Part shown: positions 15,968 through 22,982 of the stretch, piece after piece
Layout: each line of letters opens with the position of its first letter
Position numbering within the stretch: position 1 is the stretch's first letter
NCBI GenBank assembly: GCA_030430255.1
Contig: JAUIGD010000018.1
Span: forward strand, 1-34,488
Reading direction: 5' to 3'
Length of the DNA: 34,488 nucleotides
Source: Verrucomicrobiia bacterium
Lineage (GTDB): Bacteria > Verrucomicrobiota > Verrucomicrobiia > Verrucomicrobiales > DEV007
Notes under the pieces: model-generated
Database searches by the model: none
What the model was told of the DNA's origin: nothing
What the model saw: the letters and a program-made list of their open reading frames with translations, nothing else
Program-made: the position numbers and the translations under genes

Positions 15968-16273
15968 GAATTGGGGGGGTGGTTCGATGGTTGCTCCCTC
16001 TCCTTAGAGCACGCTGGATCTTATTTTGAATAACCATAGCCGCAAGCGGTTCTAGCCCGAATCGATCACCGGGCTCCGGGCTGAGGCTTGACCCCGTTGA
16101 TGCTGAGGGTGTTGGCCTCGGTGAGGGTTCGGGCGGGGTGGCCATCCGGCTGCGGCACCGGTCCCCGCCGCCGCCTGCTCAGCGTCAAGCGCCTGGGGAA
16201 ATGGAGATCGATCCCGCCCAGTCGGATGGGTGAACCCCTTGCACATCGATCGCCGCCGTCGGATAGGTCGTGG
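15968..16273. other. Divergent intergenic region with AT-rich patch and repeat element
   Basis: No gene is seen here. On the left are the leader and Shine-Dalgarno site of the small minus-strand gene. At 16021-16033, TTATT and AATAA form an inverted repeat in an AT-rich patch suited to a promoter. At 16054-16136 lies a copy of the AGCCCG element. The right side leads to ATG 16274. Confidence 0.55.
16054..16136 (+). repeat. AGCCCG short interspersed element, copy
   Basis: Strong match to 24388-24471: AGCCCGAATCGATCACC, GCTCCGGGCTG, GGCTTG and GTTGATGCTGAGGGTGTTG in the same order and spacing. The ends are inverted (GCCCGAA at the left, TTCGGGC at 16128-16134). The family has imperfect terminal inverted repeats and no coding capacity. 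Confidence 0.75.
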
Positions 16274-18199
16274 ATGGATCACGACGCCGACCCGAGCGCT
16301 GCGCCTCGCGCCCGCGAGTTGGGCTGGGGGGCGCTGTCGGTCGTGGCGCTGGCACTGTGCTGGCTCGTCTTCGGAGGGAAGCCGTGGGAATCGGGATTGG
16401 CGGCTGCGCGGGAGGCGTCGATCGAGCCGAGGACGGGTCACTACTTGGTCTCAGGCTTGTGGGGGGCCGCTTGGGCTTGGCTCGGGATCGGGGGGCTGGG
16501 TTGGGTGTTGCGCCGTTGGTTGGGCCGCCCGCTGACGGCGGAGATCGGTGACCGGAGCGCGAGCTGGGCCGGGGACGAGCGGGAGAAGGGCGGGCCGGTG
16601 GGGTGGCTGCTGCTGGCCTCGACCCTGGCGGCGATGGTGCTGCTCGCACAGCACGCCGTGCCCCGCCTTGGGCACGGCCTCTGGCACGACGAAGGCAAAG
16701 GGGTGCGCAACTTCGTCGTCGGCCGCTACCAGATGAAGAAAGACGGCTCGATCGCCTACCGGCCGGTGACCTGGGCGGAAGCGGCGTGGGACTTCCGCTT
16801 CCCGAACCACATCTTCCACGGCCTGCTGGCGAAGGCGAGCCACACCCTCTGGCCGCCGGCCGAGAAGTGGGGCGGGACGAGCTATGTCAACGAGCGAGCG
16901 CTGAGGCTGCCGTCGCTGATCGGCGGCTTGGGCGGGCTCGCGGCCGCCGCCTGGATGTTGGCGGTCGCCGGGTTCCGCCGGGCGGCGTTGATCGCGCCGT
17001 GGCTGCTCGCCGCCCATCCGTGGTACCTCCGCTACGCGGCCGAGGCGAGGGGCTACAGCCTCCTCTTCTTGCTCGGTCCCGTCTGTGTCGGTATCGCCTT
17101 GCTAGCGGTGCGGCGCGGTTCTTGGGGGTGGTGGGTCGCGTTGGGGGGCTGCCAGTTCCTGTTGGTCTGGACCGTGCTGAACTCGCTCTACCTGGCCCTG
17201 GTGATCAACGCGGCGGTCGGCGTCTGGCTACTCGCCCGGCGACGCGAGGCGTCGACCCCCGTGCTCGCGCGCCGCTGGGCGGTCTCCGTGGCGGTGTCCG
17301 CGCTGTGCTGCCTGCCGGCCTTCCTGCCGGTGCTGCCGCAGTTCGCGCTCTACGTCGAGGACACCGGGGGGGACGTCGGCAAGTACGACAAGGACATGGT
17401 GCGCGACATGGCGAGCGCTTACACGGCCGGGATGCGCTACCAGGAGTGGGGCGGCGGCGGTGGTGGGCACCTGCGCCGGAACGCGGCGGGCACGGTCGCG
17501 GCGGCGCTCTCCGCCTTGGCGGCCGCGGCCGGTGCGGTCGCGCTCTGGCGGCGCGGCCTTTCGGGGCGCTTGCTGGCGGGCGTGCTGCTGCTGCCCGCGC
17601 CGCTCTTCTTCCTCCACTGCACGATCTCGAAGCCGCACATCTTCTACTGGTACTCGATCTTCGGGCTGCCCCTGTTCTGGGGGGTGGCGGCCATCGGCTG
17701 CGCCCGGGCTGGCGAGTGGATGCGCGGGAGGTGGGGGGGCGCCTTCCTCGCGGCGGTCCCCGCCGCGCTGGTTCTCCTCGGCCTGGCGGTCGGCGGGGCG
17801 GAGAAGCGCCGGTTCCTGCGCGAGCACCCGATCGAGGCGGAGCGCGAATCCGTGCTCGCCGCGCGCGGGTCCTTCGTCGACCCCCAGAGCCCCGCCTTCC
17901 GGGAGGTGACCATGCTGGGTTTCTGCCGCGAGCCGGTATTCTACGATGTTTCCAGCGTTCGCGCCACCGACCGGGAGGCGTTCTTGGCGGAGCTCAGACG
18001 CGCCGATTCCGAAGGCAAACCACTGTTCGTGAACTACGGGCCTTACAAATCCTATCAACATTTTGCCGACATCATGGAGGTCGTGGACGACCCCGCGGTG
18101 TTCGAGCTCGTCGCGGAGTTCGAGGGGGTCGATGAGGGCTCTGACCGCACGGTGAAACGGTATCTGACCGGAGGCGCCGGGCGCGCGAGGAGACGATGA
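16274..18199 (+). CDS. GT39-like (ArnT/PMT-type) membrane glycosyltransferase
   Basis: This 641-residue protein has about ten to twelve hydrophobic helices. The first large extracytoplasmic loop carries GHGLWHDEGKG, with the D139-E140 pair placed like the catalytic acidic residues of GT-C enzymes. RLPSLIGGLGG and HPWYLRYAAEARGYSLLFLL follow, the sequence style of dolichyl-phosphate-mannose-type and ArnT-type transferases. The expected role is transfer of a sugar from a polyprenyl-phosphate donor to an extracytoplasmic acceptor; donor and acceptor are unknown. The start at ATG 16274 (GGATAGG upstream) is chosen over an upstream in-frame start whose extension crosses a repeat element. The stop overlaps the next start as ATGA. 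Confidence 0.83.
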   Translation: MDHDADPSAAPRARELGWGALSVVALALCWLVFGGKPWESGLAAAREASIEPRTGHYLVSGLWGAAWAWLGIGGLGWVLRRWLGRPLTAEIGDRSASWAGDEREKGGPVGWLLLASTLAAMVLLAQHAVPRLGHGLWHDEGKGVRNFVVGRYQMKKDGSIAYRPVTWAEAAWDFRFPNHIFHGLLAKASHTLWPPAEKWGGTSYVNERALRLPSLIGGLGGLAAAAWMLAVAGFRRAALIAPWLLAAHPWYLRYAAEARGYSLLFLLGPVCVGIALLAVRRGSWGWWVALGGCQFLLVWTVLNSLYLALVINAAVGVWLLARRREASTPVLARRWAVSVAVSALCCLPAFLPVLPQFALYVEDTGGDVGKYDKDMVRDMASAYTAGMRYQEWGGGGGGHLRRNAAGTVAAALSALAAAAGAVALWRRGLSGRLLAGVLLLPAPLFFLHCTISKPHIFYWYSIFGLPLFWGVAAIGCARAGEWMRGRWGGAFLAAVPAALVLLGLAVGGAEKRRFLREHPIEAERESVLAARGSFVDPQSPAFREVTMLGFCREPVFYDVSSVRATDREAFLAELRRADSEGKPLFVNYGPYKSYQHFADIMEVVDDPAVFELVAEFEGVDEGSDRTVKRYLTGGAGRARRR

Positions 18200-18915
18200 G
18201 CTTCGCCTGCCAGATCATCGGCGCCTGGCCCGGGGCCGGCTGGCTCCTGCCGTTCGCCGCAGGCATCGGCGTGGCCTTGCTGGGGGTCCTGGGGCTTTGG
18301 CTGTTGCAGGTGAACCTCGACCTCCGCCGGACGCGGGAGGAGACAGAGCGGATCGCCGCTTCCGCGGAGGGCGGCGAGCGGCACGAGCGCGCGTGGGCGC
18401 TGGCGGCGGAGTCGCGGCGCCGGTTGCGCATGCGCAAGCAGCTCAACCCGGAGTGGGTGGCGCCGTTGTATGAGGAGCTTCCCGGGCTGGTGCGGGGCAT
18501 CGCCGGCTGCTTCCATCCGGACGCCGCCGACCCCCTGCGGGCGCCGAAGCTCAGCGAGTTCAGCCGGGCGATCGAACTGGTGGCTGCGGACATCTCAAAC
18601 TTTCTTCAGGAGCGGCGGGTGGGGCGCCTCGTCGACCTCAGCGCGGGCAGCGCCTATCGCGCGTATGCGAAGGGGCGCGAGCTCGCGGCGAAGCCGAAGC
18701 TGCGCAAGGCCGGGAGCGTGGTCGCGAGGCTCTACCGCCGCTTCCGCCCGGCGGCGCAGGCGCTGCGCTACCGGTCGCCGCTGACCTGGGCCGGGCTGGC
18801 CTTCACCAATGCCGCCACCCGCACCCTGCAGCCGGCGATCGTCAACATCGTCGCCCGCCGCGCGATCCAGCTCTACAGCGGGGAATTGGCGGCGGGGATG
18901 CGCGTTCGGGAATAA
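18196..18915 (+). CDS. Orphan membrane-anchored protein coupled to the glycosyltransferase
   Basis: The 239-residue protein has one strong N-terminal membrane helix (about 15-38, WLLPFAAGIGVALLGVLGLW). A charged segment with RRTREETERIA follows, and then a mostly helical, Arg-rich domain. Near the C-terminus YRSPLTWAGLAFTNAATRT could be a second amphipathic or membrane-associated helix. I do not recognise the family. The 4-base overlap with the glycosyltransferase gene suggests a partner or accessory role in the same glycosylation process; that is inference from position only. Confidence 0.75.
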   Translation: MSFACQIIGAWPGAGWLLPFAAGIGVALLGVLGLWLLQVNLDLRRTREETERIAASAEGGERHERAWALAAESRRRLRMRKQLNPEWVAPLYEELPGLVRGIAGCFHPDAADPLRAPKLSEFSRAIELVAADISNFLQERRVGRLVDLSAGSAYRAYAKGRELAAKPKLRKAGSVVARLYRRFRPAAQALRYRSPLTWAGLAFTNAATRTLQPAIVNIVARRAIQLYSGELAAGMRVRE

Positions 18916-18957
18916 ACTTGCCGCCCGCGGCTCGCAAAGGGACAATCCCGTATCGAT

Positions 18958-19137
18958 ATGAAGAAAATCCTCATTGCCCTGTCCACCGCCGCGGTCGCCT
19001 TCACCTTCAGCTCTTGCGCCACGACCGGCAGCACTTGTTCCAAGGGCGACTGCTGTGGGAAGTGCCAAGCGAAGATCGAGTGCTGCGGCAAATGCGGCGG
19101 CGCTGCGGACAAGTGCTGCGGCACCTGCAAGAAGTAG
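18958..19137 (+). CDS. Tiny cysteine-rich lipoprotein, metallothionein-like
   Basis: A 59-residue product. MKKILIALSTAAVAFTF is a signal sequence ending in FSSC, a plausible lipobox with the lipidated Cys at residue 20. The mature part has ten more cysteines among 39 residues, including three repeats of the pattern CCGxC (DCCGKC, ECCGKC, KCCGTC), with lysines in between. The pattern suggests metal or thiol chemistry at the membrane surface, as in metallothionein-like peptides, but no homologue is recognised. It lies 42 bases after the previous gene and is closed by a strong terminator, which supports expression. Small Cys-rich lipoproteins of this style occur in Verrucomicrobiota (recollection, not checked). 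Confidence 0.8.
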   Translation: MKKILIALSTAAVAFTFSSCATTGSTCSKGDCCGKCQAKIECCGKCGGAADKCCGTCKK

Positions 19138-19192
19138 CCCGGCCGGTGCTGCGCCCGTGGGCGCACGTCTCCCCGGAAGGAACCCATCACGA

Positions 19193-19226
19193 GGCGCCGG
19201 CGGTTGCTCCCGCCGGCGTCTTTTTT
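19193..19226 (+). terminator. Intrinsic terminator after the Cys-rich lipoprotein gene
   Basis: An 11-pair GC-rich stem (left arm 19193-19203, right arm 19210-19220, one G-T pair) with a 6-base loop is followed directly by six Ts (19221-19226). It lies 55 bases after the stop codon at 19137 and is the clearest intrinsic terminator in the window. It also separates this gene from the convergent exonuclease gene. Confidence 0.88.
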
Positions 19227-19239
19227 GCGGGCGGTCAGG

Positions 19240-20253
19240 TCAGAACCCGCCCCCGAGGAACTCGAGTTGATCGGTGCCTCTGAGCGACCAGGCCTCGTGG
19301 CCCCGCCGGCGCAGATCGGCGGCGAACTCGGCGGCGTAGCCGTGGGTGGTGAGCACCCGCCGCGGCGCCGCCGACTGGACGAAGGCCAGCAGGTCGTCGT
19401 AGTCGGCGTGGTCGGAGAGCGGGAAGACCTCGTCGCAGCGGAACCGATAGCGTGCGGAGCGGTCGGCGCCCCACCCAGAGAACATCGCCGTGCGGTAGCG
19501 GCTGCCGGCCGGCGGATCGGGCAGCTTGCCGCCGGGTGGAGCTAACAAAACACTGCCGGGCAAGGGGCCGGCCCCGATCGGGCGGTGCGGCGCGAACTCG
19601 ATCCCCGCCTCTCGATACGGGCCGAGGAGGTCGAGGACCCGCTCGTGCGCGGCGACCTCGAATCCCGAACCGGCGAGCATGGCGAGGATCTCCTGTGCCT
19701 TGCCGAAAGAGTACCCGAGCAGCAGGGGGACCTCACCGGCATCGATGGCGGCGCGGCAGAACGACCAGGTGCGCGCCCTGATCTCCTCGGGCGGCGGGAA
19801 TCGATAGCGGGGCACCCCGAACGTCGTCTCCATGATCACGGTGTCGGCGGTCATCCACCGGGGCGCTTCCGCGCTCAATCCGGGGCGGGTTTTGAAATCG
19901 CCGGTGTAGAGCAGGCTGGCGCCATCGGCGAGGCGGGTGACGTGGATCATCGCCGAACCGAGCGCGTGGCCCGCCGGGGTGAGGACGATCCGGTGACCCG
20001 CGCGCTCCAGGGGCCGATCGTAGGGGAGCTCGATGTACTCCCGCTTGCCCCCATAGCGCGCGCGGAGCAGGGCGGCATTGGTCGGCGAGCAGAGGATGGT
20101 GGCGTGGCGGGCGTAATGATCGGCGTGGGCGTGGGAGACGAAAGCGAAGGGCTTTCTGCGCGAGGGGTCGAGCCAAAGCTCCGCCCCGGGCAGGTAGATC
20201 CCGCCGTCTCGCGGTTCGACGGGGATGGCAGGTGCGGAGGATTCGCAGGGCAC
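19240..20253 (-). CDS. MBL-fold exonuclease-like protein (ligase-associated exonuclease type)
   Basis: The 337-residue protein has the metallo-beta-lactamase plus beta-CASP architecture: SHAHADHYARH (H41, H43, D45, H46), GHALGSAMIHV, YTGDFKTRPG, an METTFG strand, then FPLSDHADYDDL and LTTHGYAAEF. Length and motifs fit the DNA-ligase-associated exonuclease family (TIGR04122-like) and the wider CPSF/YSH1-like group. The usual partner genes, an ATP-dependent ligase and an ATP-dependent helicase, are not in this window. The start is GTG 20253. It is transcribed towards the terminator at 19193 and is divergent from the bactofilin-type gene. Confidence 0.83.
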   Translation of the reverse strand: MPCESSAPAIPVEPRDGGIYLPGAELWLDPSRRKPFAFVSHAHADHYARHATILCSPTNAALLRARYGGKREYIELPYDRPLERAGHRIVLTPAGHALGSAMIHVTRLADGASLLYTGDFKTRPGLSAEAPRWMTADTVIMETTFGVPRYRFPPPEEIRARTWSFCRAAIDAGEVPLLLGYSFGKAQEILAMLAGSGFEVAAHERVLDLLGPYREAGIEFAPHRPIGAGPLPGSVLLAPPGGKLPDPPAGSRYRTAMFSGWGADRSARYRFRCDEVFPLSDHADYDDLLAFVQSAAPRRVLTTHGYAAEFAADLRRRGHEAWSLRGTDQLEFLGGGF

Positions 20254-20278
20254 GAAACCGACAAACTAACGCGCGTGG

Positions 20279-20357
20279 CTGGACCGAATCCACCTCCAAG
20301 CTCCGGATCGCCTTCGAGACCGCTGTGGGCGTCGACGTTGGATCCGGCTCGGGCAGG
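20279..20357 (+). repeat. AGCCCG short interspersed element, diverged copy
   Basis: Diverged but collinear with 24388-24471: GACCGAATCC, then CCAAGCTCCGG, then CGTTGG and CGGCTCGGGCAGG at the right end. The middle is poorly conserved. It lies in the otherwise featureless divergent region upstream of both the exonuclease and the bactofilin-type gene. Confidence 0.5.
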
Positions 20358-20462
20358 GTGTTCATCCGGGCCGCTTCACCGATCCCTACCGCCGCCCATT
20401 CAACGTCAACGCATGATGGCGCCTCGCCTGCGGAGGGGGTGATCGATCTGGATCGCGGTCGG

Positions 20463-20521
20463 TGAGACAAAATAAAAACAGTTGTCATAATTTTCAAAAA
20501 TAATACCATTGTCATTATTGC
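20463..20521. promoter_or_regulatory. AT-rich divergent promoter region with direct repeats
   Basis: A sharply AT-rich 55-base patch in GC-rich DNA. It contains the direct repeats TTGTCATAAT (20482-20491) and TTGTCATTAT (20509-20518), 27 bases apart, and the inverted pair AATAAT (20499-20504) and ATTATT (20514-20519). TTGTCA resembles a -35 box but no confident -10 can be paired with it. It probably drives the gene at 20546 and perhaps the divergent exonuclease gene, and the repeats could be operator half-sites. Confidence 0.45.
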
Positions 20522-20545
20522 GTCGTATCGGCGCGTTCTGCCTTG

Positions 20546-21502
20546 ATGAATCCACCCGCTTCGCCCTCATTCACGGACGGTTTTTCCCTGGGGGCAATGC
20601 CCGGGCGGCGCTGGGATGCCGATTTGCTGCTGCGCTTGGATTGGAAGCGATTTCAAGACTTGGTGCGAGTGCTGGTGACGAAGGCGGGATACCGCGTGCG
20701 CCCGCTTTTGGTCGGCGAGGCGGGGGTCTGCCTGATGTCCCTGGTGAACGGGTCGCGGCGCCGCCCGGAGGCCTTGCTCGGCTGTGCGCCGTGGAACCAA
20801 CCCGTGGTGTCGGGCCGGCTGCTGGCGGGCTTCCATCAGGAGGTGGTCAATCGCGGCTTCCCGCGCGGCACGTTCTTTACGCCAGGGCGATTCCATAGCG
20901 ACGCCGCGGACTTCGCCGGAGTGCGCCCGATCGAGCGGGTCGACGCGCGCGATTTCGTCGCTGTCTTGGCGCGGCTGTCGGCGGCGGAGGCCGAGCACCT
21001 GCTGAAGCTGACGACCGCCGGCGAGTTCGGTGTGCCGACCTGTCCAGCCTGTTCGATCAAGCTCGCGCTCCGCGATTCGGAGATGCCGGAGGGGGCGGGG
21101 AAGCTGAAGAACCTCACCGTGCGCCGCTCGGAGACCTTCGTCGGGGATGTGCGCTGCAACCGGCTCACCATCGGCAGGGGCGCCGAGGCGCAGTTCCTGA
21201 AGGGGGTGTATGCGAACCGCTTGGTGGTGCACGGCAGGGCGATGGGGAATTTCACCTGCCGCGGTGCGGCGAAGATCGGCGTCGGCGCGTGGGTCGTCGG
21301 CTCGGTGGCGGCGCGCTCGGTCGAGCTTGAGCCCGGCGGCATCGTGGACGGAGAGATGCGGATCCTCGACGAGGTCGAGGTCCGGCCGGTGCGCGTCCCC
21401 CCCCACGAGCCGATCTGGGGCTGCCCGAACTATCCGAAATGCCGGGTCGTCCTGCCGGTGCGGAAGCTCGATGCGCCGGGCGGCCAAGCGGGGGAGGCGT
21501 AG
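20546..21502 (+). CDS. Bactofilin-type polymer-forming protein fused to dead Mrr domain and split zinc ribbon
   Basis: The 318-residue protein has three layers. Residues 30-145 follow the Mrr-type restriction endonuclease fold (WKRFQDLVRVLVTKAGY, then GRLLAGFHQEVVNRGFPRG and FFTPGRFHSDAADFA), but the catalytic Asp position reads GVCL (C62) and the QxK motif reads GCA (79-81), so nuclease activity is unlikely. CPAC (C166, C169) and GCPNYPKC (C293, C299) are the two halves of a topoisomerase-type zinc ribbon. Between them, residues 185-275 are a bactofilin-like beta-solenoid (short repeats such as LTVRRSETFVGDV and KIGVGAWVVGSV). The likely role is a polymerising scaffold, perhaps nucleic-acid-linked. 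ATG 20546 is preferred over the adjacent TTG 20543. Confidence 0.8.
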   Translation: MNPPASPSFTDGFSLGAMPGRRWDADLLLRLDWKRFQDLVRVLVTKAGYRVRPLLVGEAGVCLMSLVNGSRRRPEALLGCAPWNQPVVSGRLLAGFHQEVVNRGFPRGTFFTPGRFHSDAADFAGVRPIERVDARDFVAVLARLSAAEAEHLLKLTTAGEFGVPTCPACSIKLALRDSEMPEGAGKLKNLTVRRSETFVGDVRCNRLTIGRGAEAQFLKGVYANRLVVHGRAMGNFTCRGAAKIGVGAWVVGSVAARSVELEPGGIVDGEMRILDEVEVRPVRVPPHEPIWGCPNYPKCRVVLPVRKLDAPGGQAGEA

Positions 21503-21572
21503 GAGACACCGCTTTGCCGTTGCCAACGCCGCCGAGACGAGTTTGAATCTGGGGATGCGCCGGGGGCGCTTC
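21503..21572 (+). repeat. Long dispersed intergenic repeat, truncated copy D
   Basis: Starts directly after the stop codon of the bactofilin-type gene. It shows GGAGACACCGCTTTGCCGTT, GCCGCCGAGACGAGTTTG and CCGGGGGCGCTTCC, collinear with copy B at about 4760-4850 but with internal deletions. The remaining bases to 21648 hold no gene. Confidence 0.5.
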
Positions 21573-21648
21573 CCGGATTCCTCACCGGCATGAGCTTACC
21601 CGTTTCTGTAACAACCCTGATACGTTCGCCGGGGAGCGACTAGCTGTC

Positions 21649-22227
21649 ATGAATGTCAATAGGTGGGTTCCCTTCGCGACAGCGGTTGTTGTGTCCGTGT
21701 TGTTCGCCGGATATCGGAGAGTGCAATGGCACGGAAGCTATCCTCTCGCTGAGTACAGATTGACTCCAATAGACGCACACGGAAGCGTTATCCATGGCGC
21801 AAGACTCTGGGTTGAGAGCGATCGAACGATGCCGCCATGCGGTCCATTCCTAGAGTGTGGGAGCTCTCCGATCGGTCAGGGGGAATCGGGAGAGTTCGTG
21901 CTGACACAGGGCGTCCTCGGGTCGCGGTTTGGTGGAGAGGCAGTTACCTTTTTTGGATTGCGGGTGTTTGGTGAACTTCCGGGTGCGATTCGACTGAAGA
22001 TTGCGGCGGGCGGCGGCCAGGTGGCAACCGTCCCATATGGCGAACTCTATTCGGAGGTGGCAGCGAAGAGTGAGGATCTCCCGAGGGCCGAGCGATGGAT
22101 CTGCGCTTCCGGCAGCGAGCTTCTCCGCAAGGATGAGCCTCAAGCCTTGGAGCTTGAGAAGAGGGTTCCGGTTGAGATCCCGTTGGTTGAGAGGCGGGTG
22201 CTCGTTGTGAGCTCCCAGCAGCGCTAG
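21649..22227 (+). CDS. Orphan membrane-anchored or exported protein, lower GC
   Basis: A 192-residue protein with an N-terminal hydrophobic helix (FATAVVVSVLFAGY), then a beta-rich domain with GARLWVESDRTMPPCGP and ECGSSPIGQG (two Cys that could pair in the periplasm) and a final VPVEIPLVERRVLVVSS. I do not recognise a family. Codon use is visibly less GC-biased than in the flanking genes (many A- and T-ending codons), which fits recent acquisition. Its stop codon TAG is also the first triplet of a TAGCCCGGATCGATC repeat end. It is followed 26 bases later by another orphan of similar design. Confidence 0.68.
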   Translation: MNVNRWVPFATAVVVSVLFAGYRRVQWHGSYPLAEYRLTPIDAHGSVIHGARLWVESDRTMPPCGPFLECGSSPIGQGESGEFVLTQGVLGSRFGGEAVTFFGLRVFGELPGAIRLKIAAGGGQVATVPYGELYSEVAAKSEDLPRAERWICASGSELLRKDEPQALELEKRVPVEIPLVERRVLVVSSQQR

Positions 22228-22244
22228 CCCGGATCGATCACCAC
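22225..22244 (+). repeat. Solo end of the AGCCCG element, supplying a stop codon
   Basis: TAGCCCGGATCGATCACC begins with the TAG stop of the upstream gene. It matches the minus strand at 27241-27255 exactly over TAGCCCGGATCGATC and the left end of the full elements at 16054 and 24388. Only the terminal part is present; the next gene starts at 22254. Confidence 0.6.
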
Positions 22245-22253
22245 ATCCGGTCG

Positions 22254-22805
22254 ATGGCAAAGGGATTGGTTTTTGCGATTTTAGCCGCCCTCGCTGTGAT
22301 CGCCTTTGCGGTTTTTCGCCCCAAGCCGCAGACGACGGTAGTGAGAGTCGAACACGTGACCGTCGTGGAACGAAGCGGGATCGTCTCCCTGTGCGCCCGG
22401 GTCGATCTCTCCGACATGAACGATGTGCTCTTAATGGAGTTTGTTCGCGATGGGGTTGTGGTTGCGGCAAGGTCGCGGAGCAAACTGGACTGCGAGATTG
22501 AGAGGAATCCATTTTGGGCGAGCCACCCGTACTCGATCGCCAAGTGCTGCTTGGTTCTCGGGACGAAGCCGGTGGATGTTTCTCAGGGAGCCGAGGTCGG
22601 ATCTGTAGACGCTGTTTCTGATTCGCCCGTATCCGATCCTGGCTTCTTATCTGGGATGAAGACGGGGGCGGGGGAAGCCATCGAGTTGGTTCCTGGATCG
22701 AGGGCGGTTGTCTATTCTTCAACCTCAGAGGCCGGGGAGGAGATTTCCATTCTGCTTTCAGTGTTGGCTGCCGGATCTCACTACAATCCCCATCGGGGTC
22801 TATAA
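22254..22805 (+). CDS. Orphan membrane-anchored protein, lower GC
   Basis: A 183-residue protein. MAKGLVFAILAALAVIAFAVF is an N-terminal membrane anchor or signal. The rest is a beta-rich domain with VEHVTVVERSGIVSLCARV and a later AKCCLVLG, ending in a short variable tail. No family is recognised. Like its neighbour at 21649 it has lower GC and one N-terminal helix, so the two may be a functional pair acquired together. The distance between them is 26 bases, with a repeat end in the gap. Confidence 0.66.
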   Translation: MAKGLVFAILAALAVIAFAVFRPKPQTTVVRVEHVTVVERSGIVSLCARVDLSDMNDVLLMEFVRDGVVVAARSRSKLDCEIERNPFWASHPYSIAKCCLVLGTKPVDVSQGAEVGSVDAVSDSPVSDPGFLSGMKTGAGEAIELVPGSRAVVYSSTSEAGEEISILLSVLAAGSHYNPHRGL

Positions 22806-22982
22806 GTGGCGCCCGCAGCCACCTCCTCGGTGGGCCGGGCGAGGGGCGCTCCGATGTGCTGCGGCGATGCCGGCTCCCGTGTCATCGTCCGTGGGGGCGT
22901 GCGATCGGGGAGGCCCCGGCCGAGGGCGGGCAGGCGCTTCCTCTGGACGGTGTTCTCATCAGGGCTACTTTGTTCTGCTGCC

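Noticed and set aside
20232-20465. 77-residue plus-strand frame upstream of the bactofilin-type gene
   Set aside because: It overlaps the start of the minus-strand exonuclease gene and a diverged repeat element, with no ribosome-binding site or family.
22806-22982. N-terminal extension of the peroxidase to 447 residues
   Set aside because: The added 59 residues are Arg/Gly-rich and would place the signal peptide internally; ATG 22983 starts a normal signal peptide.
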